Virus record (IMG/VR): IMGVR_UViG_3300020404_001964
Coordinates: 62,001-126,000 of that record
Reading direction: 5' to 3' (one strand)
Length of the DNA stretch: 64,000 bases
Source: a virus
A program made the position numbers and the translations under genes. The notes beneath the pieces are model-generated. The model did not search any database and was not told the origin of the DNA. It saw only the letters and a list, made by a program, of their open reading frames with translations. Every line of letters starts with the position of its first letter. The stretch's first letter is position 1. Of the stretch, positions 1-9,800 are shown in pieces.

Positions 1-378
1 AACAGATTGATAGTCTTCTCCACGAGCAAAGTAAACCCATTTTAATTCATCACCTAATACACCGTTGTTGGCATCCGCATTTGAAATATGTCCTTCGATA
101 CATTTGTAAATTAAACCACCAACTTTTACTAGTTCACCAATTTTGTAAAAAGTAGAAGGTGCCCAATCGCCGGTCCAACTTTGACCGTCCATCATTTGTA
201 CCCATCTTGGAATTGTGTTGTTTAAGTCGTTATAAAAGTTTGTATCAGAAGTGTGTACTTCAACACAAACAAAAACTTTCGCACCGTATCTTAATACGTC
301 ATCTTTTACATAAAGAGTGTTGGCTGACCAATCACCTCTCCATCTAAATCTTATCCTATCTATTCGAAAATCTGCCAT
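1..378 (-). CDS. Fibre/structural protein with CBM5/12-like modules (partial)
   Basis: The reading frame is open from an ATG at 378 to the left edge, so only the first 126 residues are visible. Two similar modules can be read: WRGDWSANTLYVKDDVLRYG at about residues 12-31, and WTGDWAPSTFYKIGELVKVG near residues 67-86. Both follow the W..Y..GD.V.Y.G..Y.C pattern of small chitin-binding-like (CBM5/12) modules. The same pattern recurs four times in the giant baseplate protein at 39136-53808. This suggests a virion appendage protein that binds a surface glycan, but that role is inference. An AGGA ribosome site lies upstream, and an ATAAATA late-type motif sits at 396-402. It is the last visible gene of the minus-strand fibre block. 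Confidence 0.6.
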   Translation of the reverse strand, partial: MADFRIDRIRFRWRGDWSANTLYVKDDVLRYGAKVFVCVEVHTSDTNFYNDLNNTIPRWVQMMDGQSWTGDWAPSTFYKIGELVKVGGLIYKCIEGHISNADANNGVLGDELKWVYFARGEDYQSV

Positions 379-395
379 TGATTAATTCCTATATG

Positions 396-402
396 TATTT
401 AT
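396..402 (-). promoter_or_regulatory. T4-type late promoter motif ATAAATA
   Basis: On the minus strand ATAAATA lies about 18 bases before the start of the gene ending its 5' side at 378. It matches the -10 element read by gp55-type late sigma factors. The short leader would still hold an AGGA ribosome site. In AT-rich DNA such a heptamer can occur by chance. Confidence 0.4.
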
Positions 403-405
403 TTC

Positions 406-780
406 CTAACTACTATAAGGTTCCACATATCCTACATATGTGTGAGCCTCGTTAACTTTTAATACTAATTCTCCTTCTTTGTTCACGTAATAAAACAGGT
501 TTCTTCCGTCCCATTTATACTGTTCGTATACTAAATTTGGATAAGTTTTTCTATGTTGTTGATCTCTGCCTTCAAAGAAATCTTCACCTCTACTCCAATT
601 ATTGTAATTTTCATCAATATTTCCTGGTCTATTCAATTGTACACCATCTTCTAGTCTTAATAAATCTGATTTCACCATGTATAATTCGCCGGCATCTGTT
701 CTACGCAAACCATAGAAATATCTATTGTTTGCCAGTGTTTTCTGTAATTCGTCTATGCCTACGCCAAATACTTGTGCCAT
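406..780 (-). CDS. Small structural protein, paralogue of the protein at 2095-2556
   Basis: This 124-residue protein is of unknown function. It shares an extended region with the 153-residue protein two genes upstream: NRYFYGLRRTD, then NRPGNIDENY, FFEGRDQQH and PNLVYEQYKWD, then a YYVNKEGELVLKVN strand. The two clearly arose by duplication. It starts immediately after the fibre gene at 784-2076, and the two are probably translated together. The position inside a fibre operon suggests a small tail-fibre or adhesin subunit, but no known fold is recognised. Confidence 0.7.
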   Translation of the reverse strand: MAQVFGVGIDELQKTLANNRYFYGLRRTDAGELYMVKSDLLRLEDGVQLNRPGNIDENYNNWSRGEDFFEGRDQQHRKTYPNLVYEQYKWDGRNLFYYVNKEGELVLKVNEAHTYVGYVEPYSS

Positions 781-783
781 TTA

Positions 784-2076
784 TTAACTCACTATGTTGA
801 TTGTGTTACCCATACCAGAATGAATTGTACATTGATAATACAATGTGCTTGGTGCATCCATTGGTACTGTGAATAATTGTGTTCCGTTTTTACTACCACT
901 TACGCCTGATGTGTATGCTGAACCACCATTAGAAACTCTAATTTCAAATGGGTGACTAGCACCAGTGTTGTTCACAAACACATAAGTGTGTCCTCTCATC
1001 AAGTATAATACTGGATCATTTGTAGTAGTTGGAAATCCTGGACCACTAAATGTGTAGTCTGATGAACCATTTGAACTAATGCTCCATCTCATTGTTGGGC
1101 CGTTTTGTTTTACCCAACCTGAGCCATCATAGTACAACACATCACCTTGTGCTGGACTAGAAACTGTTACATCTGATAGATCGTTAAGAGCACTTGCTCC
1201 GCCACCTGCGTCAACAACAAATTCTAATGCTGTACCACCTGCGTTTACTTTAACAAATCTTCCACCTACACCTGTTAGTGTTGAAGGAGTGTCTGATAAA
1301 TCTGTGAACGCCGCTGGAATAGTTGGCTTGTTGTTCAAGTTGTTGTAGTTTAAGAAGTATGTACTATCTAAACCATCTAATGTTCCAGCATCAGCGGCTC
1401 CGCCACCTGCTGTTGAATCATCTCCAGGTACCCATTTTGTACCATTCCATTTTAAAACTTGTCCTGAACTTGGAGCAGATGTTGTTGTATCAACGTCTGA
1501 TAATTTGTCAATTGAAAATGCCGCAACAATTTCTAAACCATCGCTTGTGCCGTTCACTTGTAAAAAGCCACCTGCTAGTCCGCTGTATGATGCTGGAGTA
1601 TCTGTTAAGCCAAGGAAATTAGTTACACCTGAGCCACCGCCACCACCACCGCCGGCTTGTACATCACCTGGTTTCCAAGTTTGTGCACCTGAATCATAAA
1701 TTAATGCTTGTCCGTTCGTTGGTGTTGCTGTTAAGTCAACATCTGAAAACATTCCGATAGATTTATTCGCATCTGCTAGTTTTACCCAAGCACCTGCGTG
1801 AGCGTAGTAGGAGGCATTCTCACCGTGTACATGAGCAAACATTCCATGATACGTTCCTGCATCTGGTAATTCTGCTAGAGTGTTATATAAAAAAGTTATT
1901 TTGTTTGCACCTGTGGCAGTAATCAAATTATTATTGACAACTGTCAAAGTTGTGCCATTTCCAAGAGCCGTATACAACTCCTCGAAATTGTTATTCATTT
2001 TTCCACCAGCAGTCCTTAACGAGTCACCTTGACCGTCATTTGGAATAATACCAGTGTTTATAAGTTGTCGTGTCAT
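784..2076 (-). CDS. Fibre-like structural protein with C-terminal cupredoxin-like domain
   Basis: This 430-residue protein begins with a fibre-type head, MTRQLINTGIIPNDGQGDSL. It continues with a Gly run at about 142-149 and repeated LSDV...GQVLKWNGTKWVPGD modules around residues 105-135, 190-220 and 298-325. These modules are typical of marine phage fibres. The last 100 residues (about 330-430) look like a small blue-copper (cupredoxin) fold: RGHTYVFVNN, then GASHPFEIR, then VPMDAPSTLYYQCTIHSGMG. The candidate copper ligands are all present: His375, Cys416, His419 and Met422. The C-x2-H-x2-M spacing is that of amicyanin. Whether it binds copper is inference. A strong ribosome site (AGGAGG) precedes the ATG. 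Confidence 0.75.
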   Translation of the reverse strand: MTRQLINTGIIPNDGQGDSLRTAGGKMNNNFEELYTALGNGTTLTVVNNNLITATGANKITFLYNTLAELPDAGTYHGMFAHVHGENASYYAHAGAWVKLADANKSIGMFSDVDLTATPTNGQALIYDSGAQTWKPGDVQAGGGGGGGSGVTNFLGLTDTPASYSGLAGGFLQVNGTSDGLEIVAAFSIDKLSDVDTTTSAPSSGQVLKWNGTKWVPGDDSTAGGGAADAGTLDGLDSTYFLNYNNLNNKPTIPAAFTDLSDTPSTLTGVGGRFVKVNAGGTALEFVVDAGGGASALNDLSDVTVSSPAQGDVLYYDGSGWVKQNGPTMRWSISSNGSSDYTFSGPGFPTTTNDPVLYLMRGHTYVFVNNTGASHPFEIRVSNGGSAYTSGVSGSKNGTQLFTVPMDAPSTLYYQCTIHSGMGNTINIVS

Positions 2077-2094
2077 TCGTTTTTTCCTCCTACT

Positions 2095-2556
2095 TTATCC
2101 TCTATCGAATGTTATTTCATTACTATCCATTAAGTAATTTGTTTTATCCAATGTAAACACAGTTGTTTCTACTATTACAGATTCATCAGTTTGTGGATAT
2201 GTTATTTCTCCATCACCAACGTTACTGTTTATTCTTACAACTAGTTCGCCTTCTGAATTAATATAATAATTTAGATTAACATCGTCCCATCTAAATTGTT
2301 CGTATCTTAAATTTGGAAAAGGTTTAGCGTGGTTCAAATCTCTTCCTTCGTAAAAATCATAACCTTGATCAAAATCTTTAAAGTTGTCATCTATGTTTCC
2401 TGGATTGTTAATTGACACAGGATCGTTTGCAGACAATTGGTCAACTTTACCTATGAATAAAGTTCCTTCGTCTGTTCTTCGTAATCCATAAAAGTATCTG
2501 TCTTTGATACCATTTGCTAGATATACGCCAGTATCCTGTCCAACTGTATTTGACAT
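2095..2556 (-). CDS. Small structural protein, paralogue of the protein at 406-780
   Basis: This 153-residue protein is of unknown function. Its middle region (NRYFYGLRRT-like, INNPGNIDDNF, DFYEGRDLNH, NLRYEQFRWDD, YYINSEGELVVRIN) is clearly homologous to the 124-residue protein at 406-780. It has a longer, acidic and Thr-rich C-terminus of about 35 residues that the paralogue lacks. It is preceded by GGAG and follows the 110-residue gene with almost no gap, so it is part of the same fibre operon. Confidence 0.7.
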   Translation of the reverse strand: MSNTVGQDTGVYLANGIKDRYFYGLRRTDEGTLFIGKVDQLSANDPVSINNPGNIDDNFKDFDQGYDFYEGRDLNHAKPFPNLRYEQFRWDDVNLNYYINSEGELVVRINSNVGDGEITYPQTDESVIVETTVFTLDKTNYLMDSNEITFDRG

Positions 2557-2557
2557 C

Positions 2558-2890
2558 TTATGTTATCTCCACGTAACTTAACACACAATCTAATGAGTCG
2601 TTAATATTACATTTTACGTTTAAACTGTTTTGACTTGCTACAATTAATTTTTCTCCTGAGTTTAACACACGTAAACTAGAGTTTGGTGCAATCAAAACAT
2701 CTTTTACTATAAATCCTGTAACTGAGTCTGGAGTTGCTGTAAGTGTCACACTTGCTTCAACAACTGATTCTGTCAAGTTTGCTAAAACCATTCCAATGAT
2801 TGTTGTGTATGATCCTGGTGCGGCTTCGTATACAGCCGTAGTTACAGTTCCTATACTTTTTGTTACAGAGTTTCTAAAATTTGTTGCCAT
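2558..2890 (-). CDS. Small beta-rich structural protein, related to the protein at 10806-11132
   Basis: This 110-residue protein has alternating hydrophobic strands and no transmembrane segment. It has the same length and layout as the 108-residue protein at 10806-11132: an N-terminal T-V-DV/VTTAVY strand, a central IIGMVLANLTES / VTSILITNVGPE strand, an asparagine-rich loop, and a C-terminal VLSYVEI / VVSYLEV ending. The two probably share a fold. Both lie directly downstream of a large or mid-sized fibre gene. A small fibre-associated or connector subunit is plausible, but the function is unknown. An AGGA ribosome site is present. Confidence 0.65.
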   Translation of the reverse strand: MATNFRNSVTKSIGTVTTAVYEAAPGSYTTIIGMVLANLTESVVEASVTLTATPDSVTGFIVKDVLIAPNSSLRVLNSGEKLIVASQNSLNVKCNINDSLDCVLSYVEIT

Positions 2891-2897
2891 ATTTTTC

Positions 2898-5800
2898 CTA
2901 TCCCATAAACAGTGCGTATTCCACTGCTATTTCTGTTGCGTCAATAATACTTACAGCACCTGATGAACCTGCGATTGAACCCCATTGGTTCCCATCATAT
3001 AATTCAACACGTTGATCTGCGGTGTTGTAACGTATCATACCTGTTACAGGTGTAATCGGTCTGTTTGCTGTTGTTCCCACTGGAAGCACAAAACCGCCCG
3101 AGTCTGACACATCAATATACCCCGTTCCAGTTGTTTTTAACACAATCGGACTAGATATAATATTAGTTATCGCATTTCCCTCAAATTTGTAGTCTTCAAT
3201 TCTAATGCTACCATTTCCTTGAGCATTTAGGATTAAATCTTGGTCAGTTCCAGTGGTTGTAAGGGTATTTCCACTGATTGTTATATCGTCAACCTGTAAT
3301 GATGTGACATCAAATCTAGTTGGGTTCACATTTGCTACCAAAACTCCGCCAGCATAAAATCTTAATGTGTCATCATCTGCGCCTGGTGTAGCCTCAGCAG
3401 TGATGTATGTGTCTTTATCTAAGTCATAAACACCAGATAAAGCCAACCAGTTCGTTCCGTTATATCCTTCAAACACTGAATCATCAGTGTTATATCTCAT
3501 CATACCTGCTGTAGGTGAGCCTGGTCTTTGAGCACTTGTTCCTGTTGGAATTCTTACTGAACCAGTCCCGTCAACTCTGAACACACCTGAAGCAGGATTA
3601 ACAATGAAGTCTCCTGTATCATTTGTCATTGTGTCACCAGACACTGTAAAGTTTTCAACTCTCACAGAACCTGTGCCACTTGCTCTTAAATCTAAATCAG
3701 CATTTGTGTTGTTAGATGTAATTACATTATTAGTAATATTAATACTGTCAATTTGTGCTTCATTGGCAAAAATTGTATTCCATCTTTTTGTTGCTGAACC
3801 AACATTGTAAGTGTTATCTTGGGCAGGAATAATGTCTGAACCTATACCTGCTGTTATGTTGATTGAATCTGTTGTCTCATCACCAATAGTAACATTACCA
3901 CCAATAGTGATGTCACCAGTGATATCTAAATTTCCTGTTATGTTTACATCATCTACAAAATTAATTTGATTGTTAAATGAATCTAAATTTAAATCTCCAG
4001 AAGTTGTTGTAATTGTATTTCCAGAAATTTGTACATTTCCTGTTTCAACTTTGTCACCTGCTATTACTGTAACATTAGGTCCTGATGTAAATGTCAATGC
4101 TTGATCCACATCAATGTTCAATGAAGCAGATGTAAAGTTTACTTCACCTGTGTCTTGATTAACATGGAATTGATCACCAACTCTAAAATCACCTTTGTGG
4201 TCAACTGATGAATAGAAAATTTTAGCACCATTTGATGTTACAACTTCATTGGCTTGAATCACTGTTGTTGCATCGTTGTCTACTTCATAATCATTTCCAA
4301 TGTAAGCAAAGTTGTGTGAAATCAAATACATTTTTACACCAACACCATCACCTACTGCACCAAATGTTCCGTAGATTGATGCTGATGCTATTGCTCTAAC
4401 TTCTGCTCCAAAGTCTGTATAATCTACAAGTGTAAAGTTTGTTGCTGTTGCGCCTGTTGAAAATCTAATATCTTGAAGAGCAATGTTTGTATCTAAAATT
4501 GTAGTTGATAGATTTTGTCCATTAAATCTACTTACTAATACTGTGCTGTTATTTCCAATTGCTTCAGTTGTTGGAGGAGTAAAGTTTCCTGAACGTATTG
4601 CTGAACCTTTGTAAATTATAAAATCATCTATGTTTCCAATAAATCCATTGTTGGCATCATAATTGTTACCCATTACAAGTGGTTTAGCCGCACCTAAATC
4701 ATTAGCAACAGTAGCCGATCCAACATTTTGTCCTGCAACATACATTGTTACAGTGTTACTGCTTCTTACTAATGAGAAGTGTGTCCAAGTGTTTAAGTTA
4801 AAGCCTTGACTTCCTATTATAACATCAGCACCGTTAACATAAAGTTTAGGTCCGTTGTTTGTCATATACAACATCAATGAATACTCTATCGATGTGTTGT
4901 TTCTAAAATCAAACACTGTTGTTGATTGAAGTGTTGTTGGGTATGCCCAAAATTCTATTGTAAAATCTCCTGTGCCAAATCCAAAGTCTGCTGTCGTTCC
5001 TATTGACGCACTGTCTCCTACACCATCAAGAAGTAAACTTGATTGTCCAAATTTGTAAACAGATGTATCTAATTTAGCATCACCGTTGGCTGTAATTTGT
5101 TTTCCTGTTGTTTCTGGTGGCATAGCAAATCCAGTAGATTTACCATCAATAATTATTTTGCCATTGTCTACAGATTCAACTGTTCCAGATGCTAGTTGTG
5201 TTACTCCATCTGTGTCATAATAAGATATTACGTGTCCTGCCGCTACAGGTGTGCCTGAAAAACCTGAAACTTTTAATTGTGTTTTACCATCTTCAGCCAA
5301 ACCAGTTGTGCCGTCAACAGCATAGATACTTCTTGCCGCAAAATAAGTGAAAGAGTTTAACCATTCTATTCTAACACCGTTTGTAAGTGTGATCGCATCT
5401 ACACCTGGTGTAATAAATGTTGCGTTTTGAAACAAACAACTTGCTTCGTTAGAAGCAGGCGTTGCCACTGAACCATCTAGTAAAGCACCTTTACCAGCAT
5501 CACCAGAACCAAATCCTCTTGGATCTAGTGCTGTTGTAACTGAACCTTGTGTAATTACTGTAATATTTCTAATGTAAGGTGATCTTGATGTAACTTGAAA
5601 ACCAGTCGAATCATCTGCACCTGTTGAATTAAATCTAAATGCGTGTCCTGTGTTTGCAGAACTGTTGTAATAAAAACCTGTTATAGTTAAATCTTCAATT
5701 GTTGTTTCGCCATTTAATATAAAAGCGTCATTTGTGTTTGTTAAAGCACTTGGTTGAATTTTTACTGCTCTTAGTCCATCACCTCTAATACTAACTCCTG

Positions 5801-6629
5801 TTGGAATAGTTAATGGAAAATCTTCTGTGTAGGTGCCTGGATAAATGTATACATGGTCTCCAGCAATAGCCACTGATAAGGCTTGTTCAATTGTAGCATA
5901 CGGATCATTTTGGTGTGTTCCTGATTTTGAATCATCACCGTTTGTTGCCACATATATTACTTTTCCTGGACGTGCTGTTAAGTTTAGTCCTTGTACTGTA
6001 ATGTTTCCTGACAGTGCCAAGTTATCCACAGTCAAGTTGTTGGCATATGCTTCGTTCCAACGTTTTGCCGCTGTACCTAATTTGTATGTGTTTGATTGAT
6101 CAGGTATAATGTCAGATGTAATATCAGCATTGATTGTGATTGAATCTGTATCATTATCACCAATAGTGATGTTACCGTCTGCTCTAATATTTCCTGTTGC
6201 GTGAATATTTCCTTGTACTTCTGTGTCACCTATAATGTCTACAACACCAGTTCCACTTGTAACAATTTCAAAATTTTGATTGGTATCTGTGGCTTCTATT
6301 CTGTTGTTTCTGATTATAAGGTCATCGACGTGAATTTCGTTGTTGTAGATTATGCCATCTACTGCGTTAAAATTTAATTGAGACTGTGTTGTTGAAATTG
6401 TGTTACCTGTAAGTGTGATATTTCCTACATCTACTTGTCCAGTAACTTCAGCATTTGTTGTACGTGCTGTTCCATTTACATCTAAGGGGTATGCCGGAGT
6501 AGCGGTCTTAACACCAATCCTATTGTTATTAACATCAATGTATAACAAGTTTGTCTCGAAAGCCAAATCTGCGCCATTACGCAGTAAGTTGGACTTCAAG
6601 AGTTGACCTGATATTCGACCTACAGCCAT
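2898..6629 (-). CDS. Large tail-fibre-like protein with beta-helix and LamG-like domain
   Basis: I place the start at 6629 rather than 6668. AAAAGGAG sits just upstream of this ATG, and the protein then begins MAVGRISGQLLKSNLL, matching the start of its paralogue at 6806-9967. That gives 1243 residues. In order: an N-terminal RISG...DLAFETNLLYID attachment motif; repeats of the TGNITIGDN...DSI type; a right-handed beta-helix/pectate-lyase-like segment from about 221 (VIYVATNGDDSKSGTH, PYATIEQALS, IYPGTYTEDFPL) to about 450; a LamG/concanavalin-like domain at about 528-683 (GDFTIEFWAYP, WTHFSLVRSS); an ISHNFAYIGND motif; and two C-terminal GT.A.RP..P..GM.RYNT modules. It is likely an elongated virion fibre that contacts the host surface. 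Confidence 0.8.
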   Translation of the reverse strand: MAVGRISGQLLKSNLLRNGADLAFETNLLYIDVNNNRIGVKTATPAYPLDVNGTARTTNAEVTGQVDVGNITLTGNTISTTQSQLNFNAVDGIIYNNEIHVDDLIIRNNRIEATDTNQNFEIVTSGTGVVDIIGDTEVQGNIHATGNIRADGNITIGDNDTDSITINADITSDIIPDQSNTYKLGTAAKRWNEAYANNLTVDNLALSGNITVQGLNLTARPGKVIYVATNGDDSKSGTHQNDPYATIEQALSVAIAGDHVYIYPGTYTEDFPLTIPTGVSIRGDGLRAVKIQPSALTNTNDAFILNGETTIEDLTITGFYYNSSANTGHAFRFNSTGADDSTGFQVTSRSPYIRNITVITQGSVTTALDPRGFGSGDAGKGALLDGSVATPASNEASCLFQNATFITPGVDAITLTNGVRIEWLNSFTYFAARSIYAVDGTTGLAEDGKTQLKVSGFSGTPVAAGHVISYYDTDGVTQLASGTVESVDNGKIIIDGKSTGFAMPPETTGKQITANGDAKLDTSVYKFGQSSLLLDGVGDSASIGTTADFGFGTGDFTIEFWAYPTTLQSTTVFDFRNNTSIEYSLMLYMTNNGPKLYVNGADVIIGSQGFNLNTWTHFSLVRSSNTVTMYVAGQNVGSATVANDLGAAKPLVMGNNYDANNGFIGNIDDFIIYKGSAIRSGNFTPPTTEAIGNNSTVLVSRFNGQNLSTTILDTNIALQDIRFSTGATATNFTLVDYTDFGAEVRAIASASIYGTFGAVGDGVGVKMYLISHNFAYIGNDYEVDNDATTVIQANEVVTSNGAKIFYSSVDHKGDFRVGDQFHVNQDTGEVNFTSASLNIDVDQALTFTSGPNVTVIAGDKVETGNVQISGNTITTTSGDLNLDSFNNQINFVDDVNITGNLDITGDITIGGNVTIGDETTDSINITAGIGSDIIPAQDNTYNVGSATKRWNTIFANEAQIDSINITNNVITSNNTNADLDLRASGTGSVRVENFTVSGDTMTNDTGDFIVNPASGVFRVDGTGSVRIPTGTSAQRPGSPTAGMMRYNTDDSVFEGYNGTNWLALSGVYDLDKDTYITAEATPGADDDTLRFYAGGVLVANVNPTRFDVTSLQVDDITISGNTLTTTGTDQDLILNAQGNGSIRIEDYKFEGNAITNIISSPIVLKTTGTGYIDVSDSGGFVLPVGTTANRPITPVTGMIRYNTADQRVELYDGNQWGSIAGSSGAVSIIDATEIAVEYALFMG

Positions 6630-6805
6630 TGTTTCTCCTTTTACAGCACGGGGATCTTGTCCCACCAACCCTTGTTTTCACCCTACGTTATTCATAGGTT
6701 CTTCGCCGGTTGTACCACGGTTTGTCCTGCTGGACCTGGTCTGATCCTGCATTAATATTATTTATCGGTATTTCGGTATTATATTGTGTACAAGGTTAAT
6801 TTATA
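6630..6805 (-). promoter_or_regulatory. Long structured 5' leader of the large fibre gene
   Basis: This gene-free stretch of about 175 bases precedes the 1243-residue fibre gene. It carries an ATAAATA late-type motif at 6759-6765 and is richer in G and C than its surroundings. Small inverted repeats are visible, for example GACC-A-GGTC and GTCC-AGCA-GGAC on the minus strand. Most other genes in the block have leaders of only 5-40 bases, so a regulatory leader is possible. No known riboswitch is recognised. Confidence 0.4.
6759..6765 (-). promoter_or_regulatory. T4-type late promoter motif ATAAATA
   Basis: The minus-strand context is CGATAAATAATA, about 130 bases before the start of the 1243-residue fibre gene. 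It lies in the only sizeable gap between the two large fibre genes, where an operon promoter would be expected. Confidence 0.5.
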
Positions 6806-9800
6806 CTAGTTTAATATGAGGTTGTAAACCACGTTGAGATCTTGAGCAATTTCGTCTGTTACTGTGACTGATTGTACACCAATTGAAGAAACCCAACCAT
6901 CAACTGCTCCAGCATACACTTCTAAAAGACCACTGTCTGAGTTCCACCATATTGCTCCTAATCTTGGAGTTGTGGCATCTCTTTGTACACCTGTTCCAAA
7001 TGGTCCTACATAACCATTTGTTGAGTCAAATGTTACTGTTCTATTTTGTTTTACACCTGTACCAGTAAAAGTGATATCTGCGTCTACCACACTGTTTTCA
7101 ATAACACCGCCAGATACTGATAGATTAGCAGTGTCTAGTAAAACTTTACCTGTGCCATTTGCTGTAAATCCTGCTTGAGGATTTGAAGCAGTACCCACTG
7201 TAACTGTGTTGCCATCTATAGCAAATTGATCCTGACTTGAAAACCTATTAACAATTAAATTTCCAGCACCATCTATTTCACCAATAGAAGTGTTATCTGC
7301 GTAAAAAGTAAATTTATTATTGCTTAAATCTATGTAAGTGTCTCGGTCACCATCTTTGATTCCATTTAGTGCTATTTTACCTGTTGAAAATAATTCAAAT
7401 TCATTTATACTTGAATCAAATCTTACAGCATTTCCTTGATTAGGATTTTGTGCTGACGTGCCTGATGGTAGCAATATATGACTTGTTGTGTCTATAATTG
7501 TGCTTGTTGCTCCACCACTAAATGCTACATCTCCTTGTTCTGAAGTTACTGTTGTTTTAAAACCAATATCTTCTAAATTAACTTTACCTGTGCCATTTGC
7601 TCTTAATTCTAATTGTGAATTTGTGTCTGTAGTTTGTATTATGTTGTTATGAATATCAATGTTATCTAATGCGATTCTTGATGAATTAGTTGATTTCCAA
7701 TTCTTTGTTTGTGAACCAATGTTGCTTTGAGTGTTGTTCGTTGGTAATAAATCTTGTTCAAACTCCATAGCAAAATCAACAGTGTCACCTGCTTCATTTC
7801 CAAAATTTATTCCTGATCCGCCAATTGTAGCATTACCTGTAACATCTACATTAGGCATTAAAACATTTGAATTTAAATTTATATTATTTGATCCAACAGC
7901 ACTTATTGTAAATCCATTGTTTAAAGTTTGAATTTTATTATCTTTAATTCTAAAATTAGGTACATCTATTTTAGTAGCATCAACAAGAGTTTGTTTACCT
8001 TGTACACCAATTGTTAATGTTGAAGCACCAAGGTCACCTTCATTTACTGCTATTGATGTTGTACCTTTTGCTAGGTCCACAATAAAATTATCACCAACTC
8101 TAAAATCTCCGCCTTGGTCTTGACTAACAAAATGAACTTTAGCATTATTTGTTGTTACAACTTCATTTGCTTGATCAATGCTGTCTACATCATTTTCTAC
8201 ATTTTTTCCTGCACCAACATAAGCAAAGTTATGACTTATCAAATATGCTAAACAACCATTACCGTCTGCTACAACACCTTGATTACCATAAACTGTGGCA
8301 CTAGCAATTACTCTTGCTTCGTTCATTGTGCCTTCTGTTACAGCATTGGCAGTAGCACTTTTGAATGTGTGTGCTGATGTGTTGCTGGATATACCAACAT
8401 TACAAGTAATAGACGTTGCGGTTGTGTCTGTAATTGTAATCTTTTTTCCTGAATAAGGATCTGTTGCTCTTGGGTAAGTGTGATCTGTTTGATGATTGTC
8501 CATAGCACACGTGAAAGTCAAACTGTTATTTGCGATAGTGATTGTTTCACCAACTCTCATCGAGTGATTGCCAACGGTCAAACTCATTACACCAGTCGCA
8601 GGATTATAACTTCCTCCTGTTGGCGTGTATTGATTTAACGAGTGTTCTAAATACAAACCTCTGTTTGCGAAGTACGTAAAGCAATCTATAAATTCTATTC
8701 TTGATCCATTTTTAACTGTAACAGCATCTGCGCCTGGAGTGATAAATGTTACACCATTGAAAAGCATACTTGCTCTTGGAGATGCTGTATCTAAAACATT
8801 TCCATCTACTAAAGCACCTCTACCTGCGTCACCTGAATCAAATCCTCTTGGGTCAGTGGCTGTACGATTGTCGCCTTGAGTAACAACTGAAACGTTTTGT
8901 ATATAAGGTGACTTGGTAACTATACCGGCGTTAGGAGCAAATCTAAATCCATAACCTCTGTCTAGACTAGCACTATAATGGAAATTTTTAATTGTTAAAT
9001 CAGTTACAGAAGAACCATCATTCATTAAAAATGCATCTTGATATCTTCCTGGAACATTTGGTTTAATTGTTACTGAACGGATACCTGCACCTTTTACTGT
9101 TACGTTTGCTGGTACTTCTAAAGGAAATTGTTCTATATAAGTTCCTGGTAAAATATGTAATTGATGTGGTCCTGCTGTGCTTTCTTCAATGTATTGAAGT
9201 GCATGACGTATTGTTCCAAATGCGAAGTTAGGGTGATTACCTGCTAGGTTATCAGTTCCATTTGTACTTACATACCATTTGTTTTCAATACCTAAGTTTA
9301 CTCTTACACCTGCTAAAGAAATAGTATTATCAACAACAATATCATTTAAACCAGTCATGGAACCAACATGAACATCGCCCCAACGTTGTGAAGTTGAACC
9401 AATATTATAAGTGCCTGTGACATCAGGAATTAAATCTGATTCTATATCGCCTTTGAAACTTAAAGTATCTTCTGGACCATCACCACCTATAAAAATATTT
9501 CCGTCAAAAGAAATATCTCCAGTAGCATGAATACTTCCTGTTGTATTAAGGTCTGATGGAATTATTACTTTACCTGTTCCCGGTCCTGGTGCAATTTCAA
9601 TATTTTGACCGTTGTATGCTCTTATACCACTGTTTGTAAATGCTAAATTTCCTGTACGTAATTCAGTCATTTGGAATTTTGTAGTGGCATTCATATTGAT
9701 TGGACCAGTAAATGTTGAGAATGTACTGGTTAAACCATCAATTTCTAAGTTTCCAAATGATGCGGAGTTTGTGGCAATTAAATCGCCTGTGTATCTAGCA

